From the NCBI GenBank assembly GCA_016287765.1, contig JAEEWS010000004.1, positions 38,903 through 102,902 of the forward strand: a stretch of 64,000 bases of DNA. Reading direction: 5' to 3'. The position numbers were made by a program, and so were the translations under genes. Below the pieces are notes generated by a model that was given only the letters and a program-made list of their open reading frames with translations, searched no databases and was not told the DNA's origin. Positions 41,828-52,161 of the stretch are shown in pieces. The stretch is from Lachnospiraceae bacterium. GTDB taxonomy: Bacteria > Bacillota_A > Clostridia > Lachnospirales > Lachnospiraceae. Position 1 is the first letter of the stretch, and the number at the start of each line of letters is the position of its first letter.

Positions 41828-43423
41828 TTACAGATATTTTGAAAGTATCATACACAGCTTCTCAAATTCAACGGGCTTGGACAGAAGCTCATTCATCCCT
41901 GCCTCCTTTGCATCATTTATATCCGATACAAAGGCATTGGCCGTTAAAGCGATAATCGGAACACTCTTGGCATCCTTACGTTTCATCTTACGTATGGCCT
42001 TAGTGGCTTCATAACCGTCCATGATGGGCATCTGTATGTCCATAAAGATCACATCGAAATAATCCTTTTCGGAGCCCTCGAAAACACAGACCGCTTCCTG
42101 TCCGTCACAGGATCTTTCCACTTCCATTCCGGTCATTTTAAGTATCTCCTCGGCTATTTCCGCATTGAGGTCGTTATCTTCTACCAGCAATGCTCTCTTA
42201 CCGGTAAAATCCTCCTTTACGGTACTGTCCTCATCACTGTTCTCTTCGCTGTCATCCATCTTTTCATCAGCGATAAGAAGATTCAGCCTGACAGTTACAA
42301 CAGTACCTTTTCCCACTTCCGAATCGACAAAGATCTCACCGCCCATCATGTTGATGATGTTCCTGGTTATGACCATTCCCAACCCCACTCCGTTATCCAG
42401 GGTAAGCTTCTTCTCCCTTTTGACTGCAAAGGGTTCAAAGAGATGTTTCTTTATCTCCTCATCTATGCCGACTCCGTTATCTGCGAAAGTGATCTCATAT
42501 CTGGCAACTCCGTTTCCGTCTTCTCTTTCATTGACGGTTACGGTCACCTCTCCGTTTTGAGGTGTAAATTTTAAAGAATTTGATACAAGATTTGTAAATA
42601 TCTGCTCGATCCTGGTGGGATCTCCCACCACATTTGTATTTACAAGACCATTCTTTTCCAGTGTAAATTTCACCTTCTTGGCCTTGGCCGAATCCCTGGT
42701 CATGGCTTCAAAGTTATCCAGAAAGTCGATAAAGTTAAAATCGCAGACATTAAGCTCTGCTTTTCCTTCCTCTATCTTTTCGATATCCAGAACTTCATTT
42801 ACTATGGACAGTACATACTTTCCCGCTTCCTTGATCTTTTCAAGATCGTAATTCAGCTTTTCCGTATCTGTAATATGAGCCTGGGCCAAAGCCACGAGTC
42901 CCATAATGGAGTTTATGGGATTACGGATATCATAGCTCATTCCCGTAAGCAATGCTGTTTTGGATTCATTTTCCTTTATGGAAAGGTCATAGGATTTTTT
43001 GTAATCATCCAAAAGCTTCTTGGATTTTCTTTCCGATGTAACATCCCTTGCTATGCCAAGGATACCTATAATACTTCTGTTCTTGTTTATAATGGGGTAC
43101 TTTGAAGTGGACAGAGTGCACTTCATGCTCCTGCCTGTGATCTTTCCTTCTTCAAGCGAATCAATGATCGGTTCACCGGTGGTGATAACCTTATAGTCCC
43201 CTTCTCTTAAAACATTTCCTATATTCTCATTCCGGGTTAATTCTATGGCATCAAGCCCTACTATCTCATCCCCTCCGGAATAACCGAAAAGCTTGGCGAA
43301 GCTGTCCGATGCAGCAACATAAACTGAGTTCAGGTCTTTAATAAATACATAGTCCTGAGAATTATCAAGAAAGGAATCCAAAGCGCTATTCAGTTCTTCA
43401 TTACTGTTTCTGAAGTTCTTCAT
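41828..43423 (-). CDS. PAS-hybrid histidine kinase with missing phospho-acceptor His
   Basis: 531 residues from the ATG at 43423 (GGGAGG before it). Domains in order: PAS (about 20-130), DHp-like helices, HATPase (about 275-385, NGVGLGMVITRNIINMMGG), and a C-terminal receiver with phospho-Asp in FMDIQMPIMDG and Lys in SKPVE. The H-box reads GMSYDIRNPINS where MSHDIRTPMN is expected: the His is a Tyr (codon 42932-42934 TAT). It may therefore not autophosphorylate and could act as a sink or sensor through its receiver. No partner gene beside it. Confidence 0.88.
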   Translation of the reverse strand: MKNFRNSNEELNSALDSFLDNSQDYVFIKDLNSVYVAASDSFAKLFGYSGGDEIVGLDAIELTRNENIGNVLREGDYKVITTGEPIIDSLEEGKITGRSMKCTLSTSKYPIINKNRSIIGILGIARDVTSERKSKKLLDDYKKSYDLSIKENESKTALLTGMSYDIRNPINSIMGLVALAQAHITDTEKLNYDLEKIKEAGKYVLSIVNEVLDIEKIEEGKAELNVCDFNFIDFLDNFEAMTRDSAKAKKVKFTLEKNGLVNTNVVGDPTRIEQIFTNLVSNSLKFTPQNGEVTVTVNEREDGNGVARYEITFADNGVGIDEEIKKHLFEPFAVKREKKLTLDNGVGLGMVITRNIINMMGGEIFVDSEVGKGTVVTVRLNLLIADEKMDDSEENSDEDSTVKEDFTGKRALLVEDNDLNAEIAEEILKMTGMEVERSCDGQEAVCVFEGSEKDYFDVIFMDIQMPIMDGYEATKAIRKMKRKDAKSVPIIALTANAFVSDINDAKEAGMNELLSKPVEFEKLCMILSKYL

Positions 43424-43449
43424 TTCAGCCTCCCAAAAAAGATAGAATA

Positions 43450-43478
43450 ATTTTAACCCCAAAATTCTTTAAAAACAA
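43450..43478 (-). promoter_or_regulatory. Sigma-A promoter of the hybrid kinase
   Basis: On the minus strand TTGTTT (43473-43478), 17-base spacer, TAAAAT (43450-43455). Confidence 0.55.
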
Positions 43479-43583
43479 TAGATTTCTTCTAAATGCGCAA
43501 AAAATTCCGTCAAAAAATAAAATTTTTATTAAAATTCAATCATTTACGCACAAGTTTCTTAATATATTTGGTAGGTCCAGTCA

Positions 43584-43609
43584 CAAAAAAAACCGGTCCT
43601 AAGACCGGT
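43584..43609 (-). terminator. Terminator of asd
   Basis: 7-bp stem ACCGGTC/GACCGGT (43592-43598 with 43603-43609) with loop of 4, then eight T's on the minus strand. Confidence 0.85.
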
Positions 43610-43619
43610 CAAAATATTT

Positions 43620-44705
43620 TTAATTCTTTTTCTCAATGTATTTCTGAGCCACAAGTAGTTCTGCGGAAAGAATAGCTCCTCCTGCCGCGCCTCTCTTTGT
43701 GTTGTGAGAAAGCCCCACGAACTTCCAGTCGTAAACCTTATCCTCACGAAGACGGCCCGCAAATACTCCCATTCCCTTTTCGGAATCACGGTCCAGCTTA
43801 GCCTGAGGACGATCATCCTCCTCAAAGTAGGTGATAAACTGCTTAGGTGCCGAAGGAAGATCCAGCTCCTGAGGAAGTCCCTTGAAGTTCTTCCATCTTT
43901 CAAGGATCTGCTCCTTGGTGGGCTTCTTCTTGAAGCTTACAAATACAGCTGCTGTATGTCCGTCGGAAACCGGAACACGGATGCACTGTGTGGTGATAAC
44001 GGGTGATTCAGCCTTAACGATCTGACCGTTTTCTACCTTCCCCCAGATCCTTAAAGGCTCCTGCTCACTCTTTTCTTCCTCACCGCCGATGTAGGGAATA
44101 ACATTGTCCACCATCTCGGGCCAGTCCTTAAATGTCTTTCCTGCACCGGAAATAGCCTGGTAAGTGGTAGCCACAACAACTGTGGGCTCAAATTCCTTAA
44201 GGGCGTGTAACATAGGTGTATAGCTCTGGATGGAGCAGTTGGGCTTAACAACAACGAAGCCTTTCTTTGTGCCAAGTCTCTTCTTTTGGCTCTCAAGTAC
44301 TGCAAAATGCTCGGGATTGAGTTCGGGAACTACCATGGGAACGTCGGGAGTCCAGCGATGAGCGGAGTTGTTGGAAACAACGGGTGTTTCCGTCTTTGCA
44401 TATGCTTCCTCAATGGCCTTGATCTCATCCTTAGTCATATCAACTGCGCTGAATACGAAATCAACGAGGGAAGCAACCTTCTCAACTTCTTTAACATTGA
44501 GAACGGTCAATTTTCTAACTCCTTCAGGCATAGGAGTTGTCATCTTCCAACGATCTCCCACAGCCTCTTCATAACTCTTTCCTGCACTTCTGGGGCTGGC
44601 AGCAACGGCAACCACCTCAAACCAGGGATGGTTTTCAAGCAATGAGATAAATCTCTGTCCAACCATTCCCGTAGCGCCGAGAATACCGACTTTAAACTTT
44701 TCCAT
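43620..44705 (-). CDS. asd: Aspartate-semialdehyde dehydrogenase
   Basis: Second step of the aspartate family pathway (lysine, threonine, methionine). 361 residues, start [19 protein letters not shown] (NADP-binding). Catalytic Cys in [11 protein letters not shown], and His in a [10 protein letters not shown] block. The length and motifs fit the archaeal/fungal-type subclass found in many Clostridia. Own promoter at 44788-44816 and terminator downstream. Confidence 0.95.
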   Translation of the reverse strand: MEKFKVGILGATGMVGQRFISLLENHPWFEVVAVAASPRSAGKSYEEAVGDRWKMTTPMPEGVRKLTVLNVKEVEKVASLVDFVFSAVDMTKDEIKAIEEAYAKTETPVVSNNSAHRWTPDVPMVVPELNPEHFAVLESQKKRLGTKKGFVVVKPNCSIQSYTPMLHALKEFEPTVVVATTYQAISGAGKTFKDWPEMVDNVIPYIGGEEEKSEQEPLRIWGKVENGQIVKAESPVITTQCIRVPVSDGHTAAVFVSFKKKPTKEQILERWKNFKGLPQELDLPSAPKQFITYFEEDDRPQAKLDRDSEKGMGVFAGRLREDKVYDWKFVGLSHNTKRGAAGGAILSAELLVAQKYIEKKN

Positions 44706-44787
44706 AGAAATCTCCTTTTCTTAGCTGTTCATGCAAATCCTGTCGTAGTTGCAGCTAAATTATTGCTTTATCGTATTAATGCGTGAC

Positions 44788-44816
44788 ATTGTAGCACAAC
44801 CGATAATTCATTGCAA
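44788..44816 (-). promoter_or_regulatory. Sigma-A promoter of asd
   Basis: On the minus strand TTGCAA (44811-44816), 17-base spacer, TACAAT (44788-44793). The -35 lies in the end of dusB. The ~80-base leader has no visible riboswitch. Confidence 0.65.
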
Positions 44817-45770
44817 GTAGTAATTCAATAATTTTTCAAGTTCGTCATAGCTCTCGACAAAATTCACGCTGTCCCTGACTTTGGAGGCCCCGGAAAAGCC
44901 GGCCATATACCATGCCACATGCTTTCGCATCTCTCTGATACCGATATATTCACCCTTAAGATCTATTTCCATACGTGCATGTCTCAATGCCATATGTATC
45001 CTGTCATTAAGCGTGGGTTCAGGTAAAAGCTTACCTGTTTCAAGATAAACCTTGATCCTGTTAAATATCCAGGGATTTCCCTGGCAGCCTCTCGCCACCA
45101 TAACACCGTCTACTCCGGTCTCCTCCAGCATGCGTTTGGCATCCTCAGGCTTATATATATCTCCGTTTCCTATTACCGGTACCTTCACCGCATCTTTAAC
45201 TTTTTTGATGCAGTTCCAATCAGCTTTTCCGTAATAATAATCTTCTCTGTTTCTTCCATGGACTGCGATAAGCTTTGCTCCGCCTTCTTGGGCTGCCAAT
45301 GCACATTCCACAGCATTCTCAAGGGTCTCATCGAAGCCTTTTCTTATCTTTACGCTTACGGGTTTTGACGTGCTTGTTGATGCGGCCCTCACCATATCCT
45401 CTATCAAACGGGGATTTTTCATGAGAGCGGCGCCTTCACCGTTATTTACCACCTTGGGAACCGGACAACCCATATTTATATCTATGATGTCGCATTTACA
45501 TCCCATTTCATCCAGCATGGCAACTGCTTTTCCCATAACATCCGGCTCACAGCCGAACAGCTGTAACGAAACAGGTTTTTCTTCATCGGCGATCTGTAAA
45601 AGTTCCTCGGTATTTTTGTTGTGGTATGTGATTGCCTTGGCACTTACCATCTCCGTATAGAGAAGATCCGCACCGTTCTCTTTGCACAACAACCTGAAGG
45701 CCATGTCCGTTATGCCGGCCATGGGCCCGAGTACAACACCTTTAACTTTTAAATCTCCGATCTCTATCAT
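44808..45770 (-). CDS. dusB: tRNA-dihydrouridine synthase
   Basis: Reduces uridine to dihydrouridine in tRNA D-loops with FMN and NADPH. 320 residues. Motifs: [20 protein letters not shown] (18-36), [28 protein letters not shown] with catalytic Cys near 100, [16 protein letters not shown], and [13 protein letters not shown]. It overlaps the coaX stop by 4 bases. Confidence 0.93.
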   Translation of the reverse strand: MIEIGDLKVKGVVLGPMAGITDMAFRLLCKENGADLLYTEMVSAKAITYHNKNTEELLQIADEEKPVSLQLFGCEPDVMGKAVAMLDEMGCKCDIIDINMGCPVPKVVNNGEGAALMKNPRLIEDMVRAASTSTSKPVSVKIRKGFDETLENAVECALAAQEGGAKLIAVHGRNREDYYYGKADWNCIKKVKDAVKVPVIGNGDIYKPEDAKRMLEETGVDGVMVARGCQGNPWIFNRIKVYLETGKLLPEPTLNDRIHMALRHARMEIDLKGEYIGIREMRKHVAWYMAGFSGASKVRDSVNFVESYDELEKLLNYYLQ

Positions 45771-46537
45771 TTTTTCGTCTTAAGATAGATCAGCCATAAT
45801 CCCTTCATGGTCAGGTCCCTGTCATAAGTATCTATGGCATCGCAGTTTTCGGAAATTAGTCTTCCCAACCCGCCTGTAGCCACAACCTTAAGGTTATTAA
45901 AGCCTGATTCTTCTTTTACCTTTCTTATAATATATTCTGTCTGTCCTATACAGCCATATACCAACCCCGCCTGCATACTTGTTACTGTATCCTTTGCAAG
46001 TATTGAGGGCGGAAGTTCTATCTCGATCTCCGGCAGCTTTGCCGTGTCATTCCACAGCGCATTTGCCGATATCCTGATGCCCGGACTGGTAATTCCCGCT
46101 GTAAATGTACCGTTTTCCATGATCAGATCATAGGTGGTGGCGGTTCCGAAATCACAGACGATAACAGGTCCTCCGTAAAGTTCATATGCTCCCACGGCAT
46201 CCACTATCCTGTCTGCTCCGATCTCCTTGGGATTGGCGGTTTTTATCATTAATCCCGTCTTTGTTCCCTCACCTACTATGATCGGCCTTTTATTCAGATA
46301 TTTGACGATGCCGTTAACAAGCGAATGCATTACCGCCGGAACTACCGAAGCAATGATAACATCCTCTATATTTTTTATATTGATTTCTCCGTTCTTGAGA
46401 AATTCGGATATAAGTATGCCGAATTCATCGGATGTCCTCTGCATCTTGGTGGTTATCCTGAAGGAAGTGATAACCTTCATATCTTCCATTATAGCACATG
46501 TTATGTTTGTATTTCCAACATCAACGGCAAAGATCAT
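45767..46537 (-). CDS. coaX: Type III pantothenate kinase
   Basis: First step of CoA synthesis; the type III form needs no feedback inhibitor site. 256 residues with the ASKHA pattern: [17 protein letters not shown] (phosphate 1), [33 protein letters not shown] (phosphate 2 and pantothenate site), and [11 protein letters not shown] near 215. Overlaps dusB by 4 bases. Confidence 0.95.
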   Translation of the reverse strand: MIFAVDVGNTNITCAIMEDMKVITSFRITTKMQRTSDEFGILISEFLKNGEINIKNIEDVIIASVVPAVMHSLVNGIVKYLNKRPIIVGEGTKTGLMIKTANPKEIGADRIVDAVGAYELYGGPVIVCDFGTATTYDLIMENGTFTAGITSPGIRISANALWNDTAKLPEIEIELPPSILAKDTVTSMQAGLVYGCIGQTEYIIRKVKEESGFNNLKVVATGGLGRLISENCDAIDTYDRDLTMKGLWLIYLKTKK

Positions 46538-46573
46538 ATATGCCTCCCCTTGTTTTACTGTTCATTCAAACTT

Positions 46574-46858
46574 TCAAATGATACCCATGCTTAAAAAGAT
46601 TATAAGAATGAACACGATAACGATCCCAAAAAATATCATGGACATTCCCATGGTCTTCTTTTCTTTGTTCCTGTAAAAAGTAAAGCCGTTAAGAATGTTC
46701 ATTAAAGCCCCCAGCACGATGACAAGACATATGCTGAAGGTAGTACCCGTAAAAGAAAAAACCAAAAGGGCAACCACCATAAGGATGCCCATAATGATAT
46801 TCAAAACTTCTGTTACTAAGCCTTTGTCTTTAATAAATCTGTTAAATCTCTTAAACAT
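46574..46858 (-). CDS. Small membrane protein between argF and coaX
   Basis: 94 residues with three hydrophobic segments (about 15-37, 43-60, 70-92), basic loop between the second and third. No family recognised. It starts 6 bases after argF, so it is in the same operon. Confidence 0.65.
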   Translation of the reverse strand: MFKRFNRFIKDKGLVTEVLNIIMGILMVVALLVFSFTGTTFSICLVIVLGALMNILNGFTFYRNKEKKTMGMSMIFFGIVIVFILIIFLSMGII

Positions 46859-46864
46859 GATCCT

Positions 46865-47866
46865 TTAAGCTCCGAGAGTTGCTGCCATAACTGCTTTGAT
46901 AGTGTGCATCCTGTTCTCGGCTTCATCAAAGACAACGGACTGTGAGGATTCAAATACAGCATCCTCGACTTCAAGTTCGCTGAAATTGAACCTCTCTCCC
47001 ATCTCCTTGCCGATCTCTGTCTTAAGATCGTGGAAGGCGGGAAGACAATGCATGAAGATGGCAGTACTCTTGGCATTCTTCATAATGTTCCCGGTCACCT
47101 TATAAGGTGTAAGTTCCCTGATCCTCTCTTCCCAGACCTCATCGGGTTCTCCCATGGATACCCATACATCGGTATAGATGATATCCGCATCCTTTGTGCC
47201 TTCGACAGGATTTTCCGTAAGCGTAACAGTGCTGCCGCTGCTCTTTGCAAACTTCTTGCATTTTTCGGTAAGTTCTGCATCGGGGAAGTACTTCTTGGGT
47301 GCGCAGGCTACGAAATCAAGCCCCAACTTGGCACATACCACCATAAGGGAATTACCTGTATTATAACGCGCATCTCCCATATAAACAAGTTTCTTTCCCT
47401 TAAGAGATCCCAGATGCTCTCTGATGGTCAGCATGTCCGCCAACATCTGAGTGGGATGAAACTCGTTGGTAAGGCCGTTCCATACAGGTACTCCCGCATA
47501 TCTGGCCAACTCCTCCACTATCTCCTGTCCGAAGCCGCGATATTCGATACCGTCAAACATTCTTCCAAGCACACGGGCTGTGTCCGCGATGCTTTCCTTC
47601 TTTCCGATCTGTGAACTCTTTGGATCCAGGTAAGTGGCATTCATACCCAGATCATGGGCGGCAACTTCAAATGCACAACGGGTTCTGGTGGATGTCTTCT
47701 CAAATATGAGCGCCACATTCTTCCCCTTAAGAGTATCGTGCATGATCCCCTTTTTCTTCTTATCCTTGTAATCTGCTGCAAGATTGATCAGCGCAAGGAT
47801 CTCCTCCGCTGAAAAATCCATGAGTTTTAGGAATGACCTTCCTTTAAATTCTTCCGTAACCGACAT
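46865..47866 (-). CDS. argF: Ornithine carbamoyltransferase
   Basis: Makes citrulline from ornithine and carbamoyl phosphate. 333 residues of the long bacterial type. STRT loop in [20 protein letters not shown] near 55, [15 protein letters not shown] (HPxQ) near 135, and HCLPAFHD near 272 with the catalytic Cys. Preceded by GGAGGGAAA. It is co-directional with the lyase-like gene upstream and shares an operon with the small membrane gene. Confidence 0.95.
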   Translation of the reverse strand: MSVTEEFKGRSFLKLMDFSAEEILALINLAADYKDKKKKGIMHDTLKGKNVALIFEKTSTRTRCAFEVAAHDLGMNATYLDPKSSQIGKKESIADTARVLGRMFDGIEYRGFGQEIVEELARYAGVPVWNGLTNEFHPTQMLADMLTIREHLGSLKGKKLVYMGDARYNTGNSLMVVCAKLGLDFVACAPKKYFPDAELTEKCKKFAKSSGSTVTLTENPVEGTKDADIIYTDVWVSMGEPDEVWEERIRELTPYKVTGNIMKNAKSTAIFMHCLPAFHDLKTEIGKEMGERFNFSELEVEDAVFESSQSVVFDEAENRMHTIKAVMAATLGA

Positions 47867-47892
47867 TTTTCCCTCCTTTAATAAATGATCAT

Positions 47893-49539
47893 TTAGTAAA
47901 TGATCCCATCCTTTGCTTTAATAGTGATCGTCCTCTCAAACTCCGTGGTGTCCGTAAAGTAAACGGTAAAGCACTGGGGACTTCTTCCCTCGCTTCCGAA
48001 TTTACCTGCGACAAAATCATGGTCATAAAATCCCGGGCCCACTTCAATGGCGTAATCCCCGCGGGTGGCTGTAACCATACCGTCCTTTACGATCATACAT
48101 TCTCCCGCAAGACCTTCTACGTTAAAATGATCGCTGACTATATCAGCACCCGCATCAAAGGCCAATTCAAGCCGGAGAGGTGCTCTGTCAACACCGTAAG
48201 TCTTTATCTTAACCTCAAGACCGTCCTCGATCTCTTTGATCTTCACATCAAAGTTCAGATCCGGGCTTGTGATCTTCTTTCTTGTATTCGCGTTATCCAT
48301 CTTCCACCAGTCGGAAGTTCCGCGATACTCGCCAAAGGGCAGGTAGAACCAGCCTCTCATGGTCTGATGCAATGCATATGCACCGTCGGCCTTTTCAATA
48401 CTCTCACTCTTAAATGCTCTGTGTTCGCAGAAGCTGGCACCCAGCTTAAGTCCGAGGCAAAGGTCTCCGTTCTGGAACCATACGAAATTGGAAGCATTGT
48501 TAATGATGGTATAGGACCAATTGTTCTTCCTTCTTCTTACTATACCCGATTCTTTATAAAAAACATCGTATTCTTTTTCATAGCCTGACTCTTCGCACTC
48601 CAGATCGATGAGTTCGGGATGAAGCATATAATTGATCAGATACTCGGGGAAGTCTTTTCTGGACTCGCAGAGATCCATGATATAATTAGCCGCCTTCAGG
48701 AACTTTTTGTTGTTTCTCTTATAGCCCATATAGAGATATTCAAAATAATAATCTCTGGGATAAACCTTTACGCCTCTGTCCTGACGGGTTGAATTGTTTG
48801 TAAAGATCGAATCGTCAGGCTCCAGATAGGTCAACATCATATTGAGATTTCTGTCGGCGCAGTCTATGTATTTTTCATCCCCCAGGACCTCACCCATGGT
48901 GATCATGGCATCATTGTTTATACGGTTGTAATTTCCTGCGGAACGCTCGGAATACTCACCTTCCGAGGTGCAGTCTATGCCTTCTGCCAGGTACTTTTCA
49001 GCCTGTGCCTTGTATCTGTCGTCTCCGAAGATCTTCCAGCACTCAAGGAGATTTGAAGCAATGGCCCAACGGTGGTTGGGAGTATGGAATCCGCTTCCGT
49101 TCATACCGTCGGCTCCACCCTTAACTATCTCTTCCACTTTCTTTGTAAAAAGCTCAGCATCGGGAGCATCCGGATTTTTAAGCAGGTATTTGTAAAATAC
49201 GAGCATTCTCTTTACGCAAAAAGCTGTGTCCGGTCCGGAAAAGAAATTGCAATCCACCAGGTCAAAGGTGCCATCGGGGCGCTGCTCTCTTCTTATATAA
49301 TCAAGGCCTCTTAAAATAGCCTCTTTGATCTTCGCATCCTTATAAAGAGAAGATCCGGGATTCATATATACCGCTGCAAGATTTGTAACTCTGTAAATGG
49401 CAAACTTGGGCTGAATAACGTTCTTTTCGTCCGGGAAGCCTCCGTCTTTAACCGATGTTTTGTCCTTGACCTGAAATCTTAAGGACCTTATTGCTCTCTT
49501 TTCGGCATCCTTTATAAGTAATTCATAATGTTTACGCAT
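47893..49539 (-). CDS. Putative (alpha/alpha)6-toroid polysaccharide-active protein
   Basis: 548 residues from the ATG at 49539 (AAAGGCG before it; 20 further codons upstream lack a site). The N-terminal half has helical repeats with [24 protein letters not shown] and [28 protein letters not shown], a pattern of alginate or heparinase-type lyases and related toroid hydrolases; the C-terminal half is beta-rich ([23 protein letters not shown]). No signal peptide, so probably cytosolic. I cannot assign a family or substrate. Confidence 0.6.
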   Translation of the reverse strand: MRKHYELLIKDAEKRAIRSLRFQVKDKTSVKDGGFPDEKNVIQPKFAIYRVTNLAAVYMNPGSSLYKDAKIKEAILRGLDYIRREQRPDGTFDLVDCNFFSGPDTAFCVKRMLVFYKYLLKNPDAPDAELFTKKVEEIVKGGADGMNGSGFHTPNHRWAIASNLLECWKIFGDDRYKAQAEKYLAEGIDCTSEGEYSERSAGNYNRINNDAMITMGEVLGDEKYIDCADRNLNMMLTYLEPDDSIFTNNSTRQDRGVKVYPRDYYFEYLYMGYKRNNKKFLKAANYIMDLCESRKDFPEYLINYMLHPELIDLECEESGYEKEYDVFYKESGIVRRRKNNWSYTIINNASNFVWFQNGDLCLGLKLGASFCEHRAFKSESIEKADGAYALHQTMRGWFYLPFGEYRGTSDWWKMDNANTRKKITSPDLNFDVKIKEIEDGLEVKIKTYGVDRAPLRLELAFDAGADIVSDHFNVEGLAGECMIVKDGMVTATRGDYAIEVGPGFYDHDFVAGKFGSEGRSPQCFTVYFTDTTEFERTITIKAKDGIIY

Positions 49540-49685
49540 ATACTTCGCCTTTCCGACATAATGATAAATTATATTTTTCAAAGTTAACAATAACAGCACA
49601 AAAACTTATCATTAACTTACTAAATAGCCATAGAGGGATTTTAGCATAATAAAGTCTTCATCTCAATATCAAAAATATAAAAAAG

Positions 49686-49714
49686 TTGTATTATTTCAAG
49701 AATTATTGTAAAAT
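49686..49714 (+). promoter_or_regulatory. Sigma-A promoter of the PilZ gene
   Basis: TTGTAT (49686-49691), 17-base spacer, TAAAAT (49709-49714). The ATG at 49754 follows GAGGTGG. Confidence 0.7.
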
Positions 49715-49753
49715 AATTAAATAGGGGATTATTAGCAGCTGTGAGGTGGAATT

Positions 49754-50413
49754 ATGACGATATCGGATTTTACGAAAGGCCAACAGGTAAAACTTGATAT
49801 TCGTGCTAACAATGTAAAAGGCAGTTTTGATGCTACCGTTGCCTTAACTCACAAAAACATACTTCTTCTCGAGCCCATTATTGTTGAAGGTAAACTGGTC
49901 GGTTTCCCAAAGGAATATAGTGCCGAACTGACAGTTATCGTCAAAGATATCTGCTATGTATGGAGCAATATCCAAATACAGGCGGTATCCTTTAAGGGGC
50001 ATCATTTTCATGCCATAGAGCTTTTTGGTGATGCGGAAGTAAGAAACCGCAGGAACAATTTCCGTGTTCCCATCGGTGAAGTTATGAATGTTGTCTATTT
50101 CACCGAATCCGGTCCCAAGCCTCATCACGCAATGATAAAAGATATCAGCGAAACAGGCTTTGCCTTTATCTCAAAAGAAGAATTCGACACCGGAAGAATG
50201 GTTCGCTTAAACGTTCTCTTGCCCGATAAAACGCCTTTGGCACTGAGCGCAAAGATCGTCAGGAGCCAGCCCATGGAGAGAGATAAGGACACCCTTTACG
50301 GTTGCCGCTTCTCCGATAAGAATTCTAAACTGGCAGGTTTTCTCATGCAACTCCAGCGTGATAAACAAAAGAAGAAGATCGGCCTCGGCTCCTTCTCCGG
50401 AACAAGGCATTAG
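49754..50413 (+). CDS. PilZ-domain cyclic-di-GMP receptor (YcgR-like)
   Basis: 219 residues: N-terminal YcgR-N-like beta barrel (about 1-95) and C-terminal PilZ domain (about 98-205). The c-di-GMP site is intact: RNRRNNFRVP (RxxxR) near 97-106 and DISETGFAF (DxSxxG) near 135. YcgR-type proteins act on motility or export when c-di-GMP is high. Its stop overlaps the stop of the convergent ABC gene. Confidence 0.9.
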   Translation: MTISDFTKGQQVKLDIRANNVKGSFDATVALTHKNILLLEPIIVEGKLVGFPKEYSAELTVIVKDICYVWSNIQIQAVSFKGHHFHAIELFGDAEVRNRRNNFRVPIGEVMNVVYFTESGPKPHHAMIKDISETGFAFISKEEFDTGRMVRLNVLLPDKTPLALSAKIVRSQPMERDKDTLYGCRFSDKNSKLAGFLMQLQRDKQKKKIGLGSFSGTRH

Positions 50414-52161
50414 AACTGGCTGTAATACAATTCGCTGTAAAAACCTTTCTTAGCCATAAGTTCTTCGTGATCACCCATTTCAACCACATTTCCGCTTTTC
50501 ATTACTAGAATAACGTCCGCGGTCTGTATGGTGGACAGTCTGTGAGCAACCACAAAGCTGGTCCTGCCTTCCATCATAGTATTAAAAGCCTTTTGGATCT
50601 TGATCTCGGTTCTTGTATCTATAGATGATGTAGCCTCGTCCAATATCAAAATGGGCGGGGTTTTTAACATAACTCTGGCTATACATATAAGCTGTTTCTG
50701 TCCCTGGGACAATTCGTCTCCGTTTTCGCTTAAAACGGTATCGAACCCGGCGGGCAGTCTTTTTATGAAGCTTAAAGCATGAGCTTTTCTTGCAGCCTCT
50801 TCTATCTCTGCATCGGTAGCGTCGGGAGAATTCAAGGCTATATTTTCCTTCACTGTCCCGTGTCTTAACCAGGTGTCCTGCAGAACCATGGCCACATTGT
50901 TTCTGAGCTGTTCTCTGGACATATCCCTGATATCCTGTCCTCTAAGATTTATGCTTCCTTCATTAACATCATAAAATCTCATGAGCAGATTAATAAGAGT
51001 AGTCTTACCGCATCCCGTAGGTCCTACTATGGCTATCTTCTGCCCTTCCTTTACTTTAAGGTTAAAGTGTTGGATCAAAGGTTTTTCAGGCACATAAGAA
51101 AAACTTACATCCTCAATGCTGACGATACATTCATCGTTCTTTGCTTCCTTTTGATCCTCTGAATAAATCTCTTCCAGTTCCTTTTCATCCAGGAACTCAA
51201 ATACTCTTGCCGCACACGCAAAGGCGTTCTGGAACTCTGTTATAACACCGGATATCTCATTAAAGGGCTTGGTATACTTTCCGGCATATGCAAGAAACGC
51301 CGAAAGCTGTCCGATGGAGATGCCGCCGTTAACCGCAGCAATGGCTCCGAACACACCTACTCCGGCATAAACCAGGCTGTTAACAAATCTGGTGCAGGGA
51401 TTTACAAGTGAGGAATAAAAGATGGCTCTTAAGGAATACTTTGCCATCCTCTCGTTTATCTCATCAAACTTCTGCTGTTCCGTCTCTGCCATACCATAAG
51501 CATTTACTGCCTTTTGATTCTCAATGTTTTCATTTATAAAAGCTGTCTGCTCTCCTCTGGTACCGGACTGCTTTTTAAACATGGAATAGCTGCGTTTTGC
51601 TATGAATGCGGAAACAAAAAGTGAAACGGGAGTAACCACAACTACGACCAAAGTAATGAGCACATTCAACCTCAGCATGAAGAAAAGTGTGACCACTATG
51701 GTAAGAACTCCGGTAAAAAGGTTTGTAAAGCCCATGAGAAGGCCGTCCGAAACCTGCTCGATGTCGTTGGTCATACGGCTTAATATATCTCCGTGGGCAT
51801 GAGAATCAAAATATCCCACCGGCAATCTGTTCATTTTTGCAAAGGCATCATTTCTGATGTCCAGCCCCACACGATAAGCCGTCCTGTTATTGCATACGCT
51901 TAAAAGCCATTGAGCGATCGCTGCGATCAGGATACACAGGCCCATTTTAACAAGAAGAGATACCACCGAAGCCATATCCGTCTTCCCGTTATCCAGGCAC
52001 ATATCGATAACATTTCCCGTAAGTACGGGAATGTAAAGGGTGAGCACTACCCAGAGTGCGGCCAGCAAAACAGAAAGCATTACAAAGGGTAAATGCTTCT
52101 TTATATAATAAAACAGTTTTTTTGTTGTCTTTTTGTTATTGTTCTTTTGTACAGCTTTCAT
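50410..52161 (-). CDS. ABC exporter, full half-transporter (consensus ATPase site)
   Basis: 583 residues from the ATG at 52161 (AAGGA before it). Six membrane helices (about 15-300), then the ATPase: Walker A GPTGCGKTT, signature LSQGQKQLI, Walker B ILDEATSS with the catalytic Glu. It pairs with the split half-transporter just upstream (genes 52.1-53.8 kb), like the TM287/288 or BmrCD heterodimers, in which one ATPase site is degenerate. Export of a drug, peptide or lipid is likely; the substrate is unknown. Confidence 0.9.
   Translation of the reverse strand: MKAVQKNNNKKTTKKLFYYIKKHLPFVMLSVLLAALWVVLTLYIPVLTGNVIDMCLDNGKTDMASVVSLLVKMGLCILIAAIAQWLLSVCNNRTAYRVGLDIRNDAFAKMNRLPVGYFDSHAHGDILSRMTNDIEQVSDGLLMGFTNLFTGVLTIVVTLFFMLRLNVLITLVVVVVTPVSLFVSAFIAKRSYSMFKKQSGTRGEQTAFINENIENQKAVNAYGMAETEQQKFDEINERMAKYSLRAIFYSSLVNPCTRFVNSLVYAGVGVFGAIAAVNGGISIGQLSAFLAYAGKYTKPFNEISGVITEFQNAFACAARVFEFLDEKELEEIYSEDQKEAKNDECIVSIEDVSFSYVPEKPLIQHFNLKVKEGQKIAIVGPTGCGKTTLINLLMRFYDVNEGSINLRGQDIRDMSREQLRNNVAMVLQDTWLRHGTVKENIALNSPDATDAEIEEAARKAHALSFIKRLPAGFDTVLSENGDELSQGQKQLICIARVMLKTPPILILDEATSSIDTRTEIKIQKAFNTMMEGRTSFVVAHRLSTIQTADVILVMKSGNVVEMGDHEELMAKKGFYSELYYSQF

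Noticed and set aside
44706..44787. Lysine riboswitch before asd
   Set aside because: The leader is only about 80 bases, too short for a lysine riboswitch, and no matching motif is seen.
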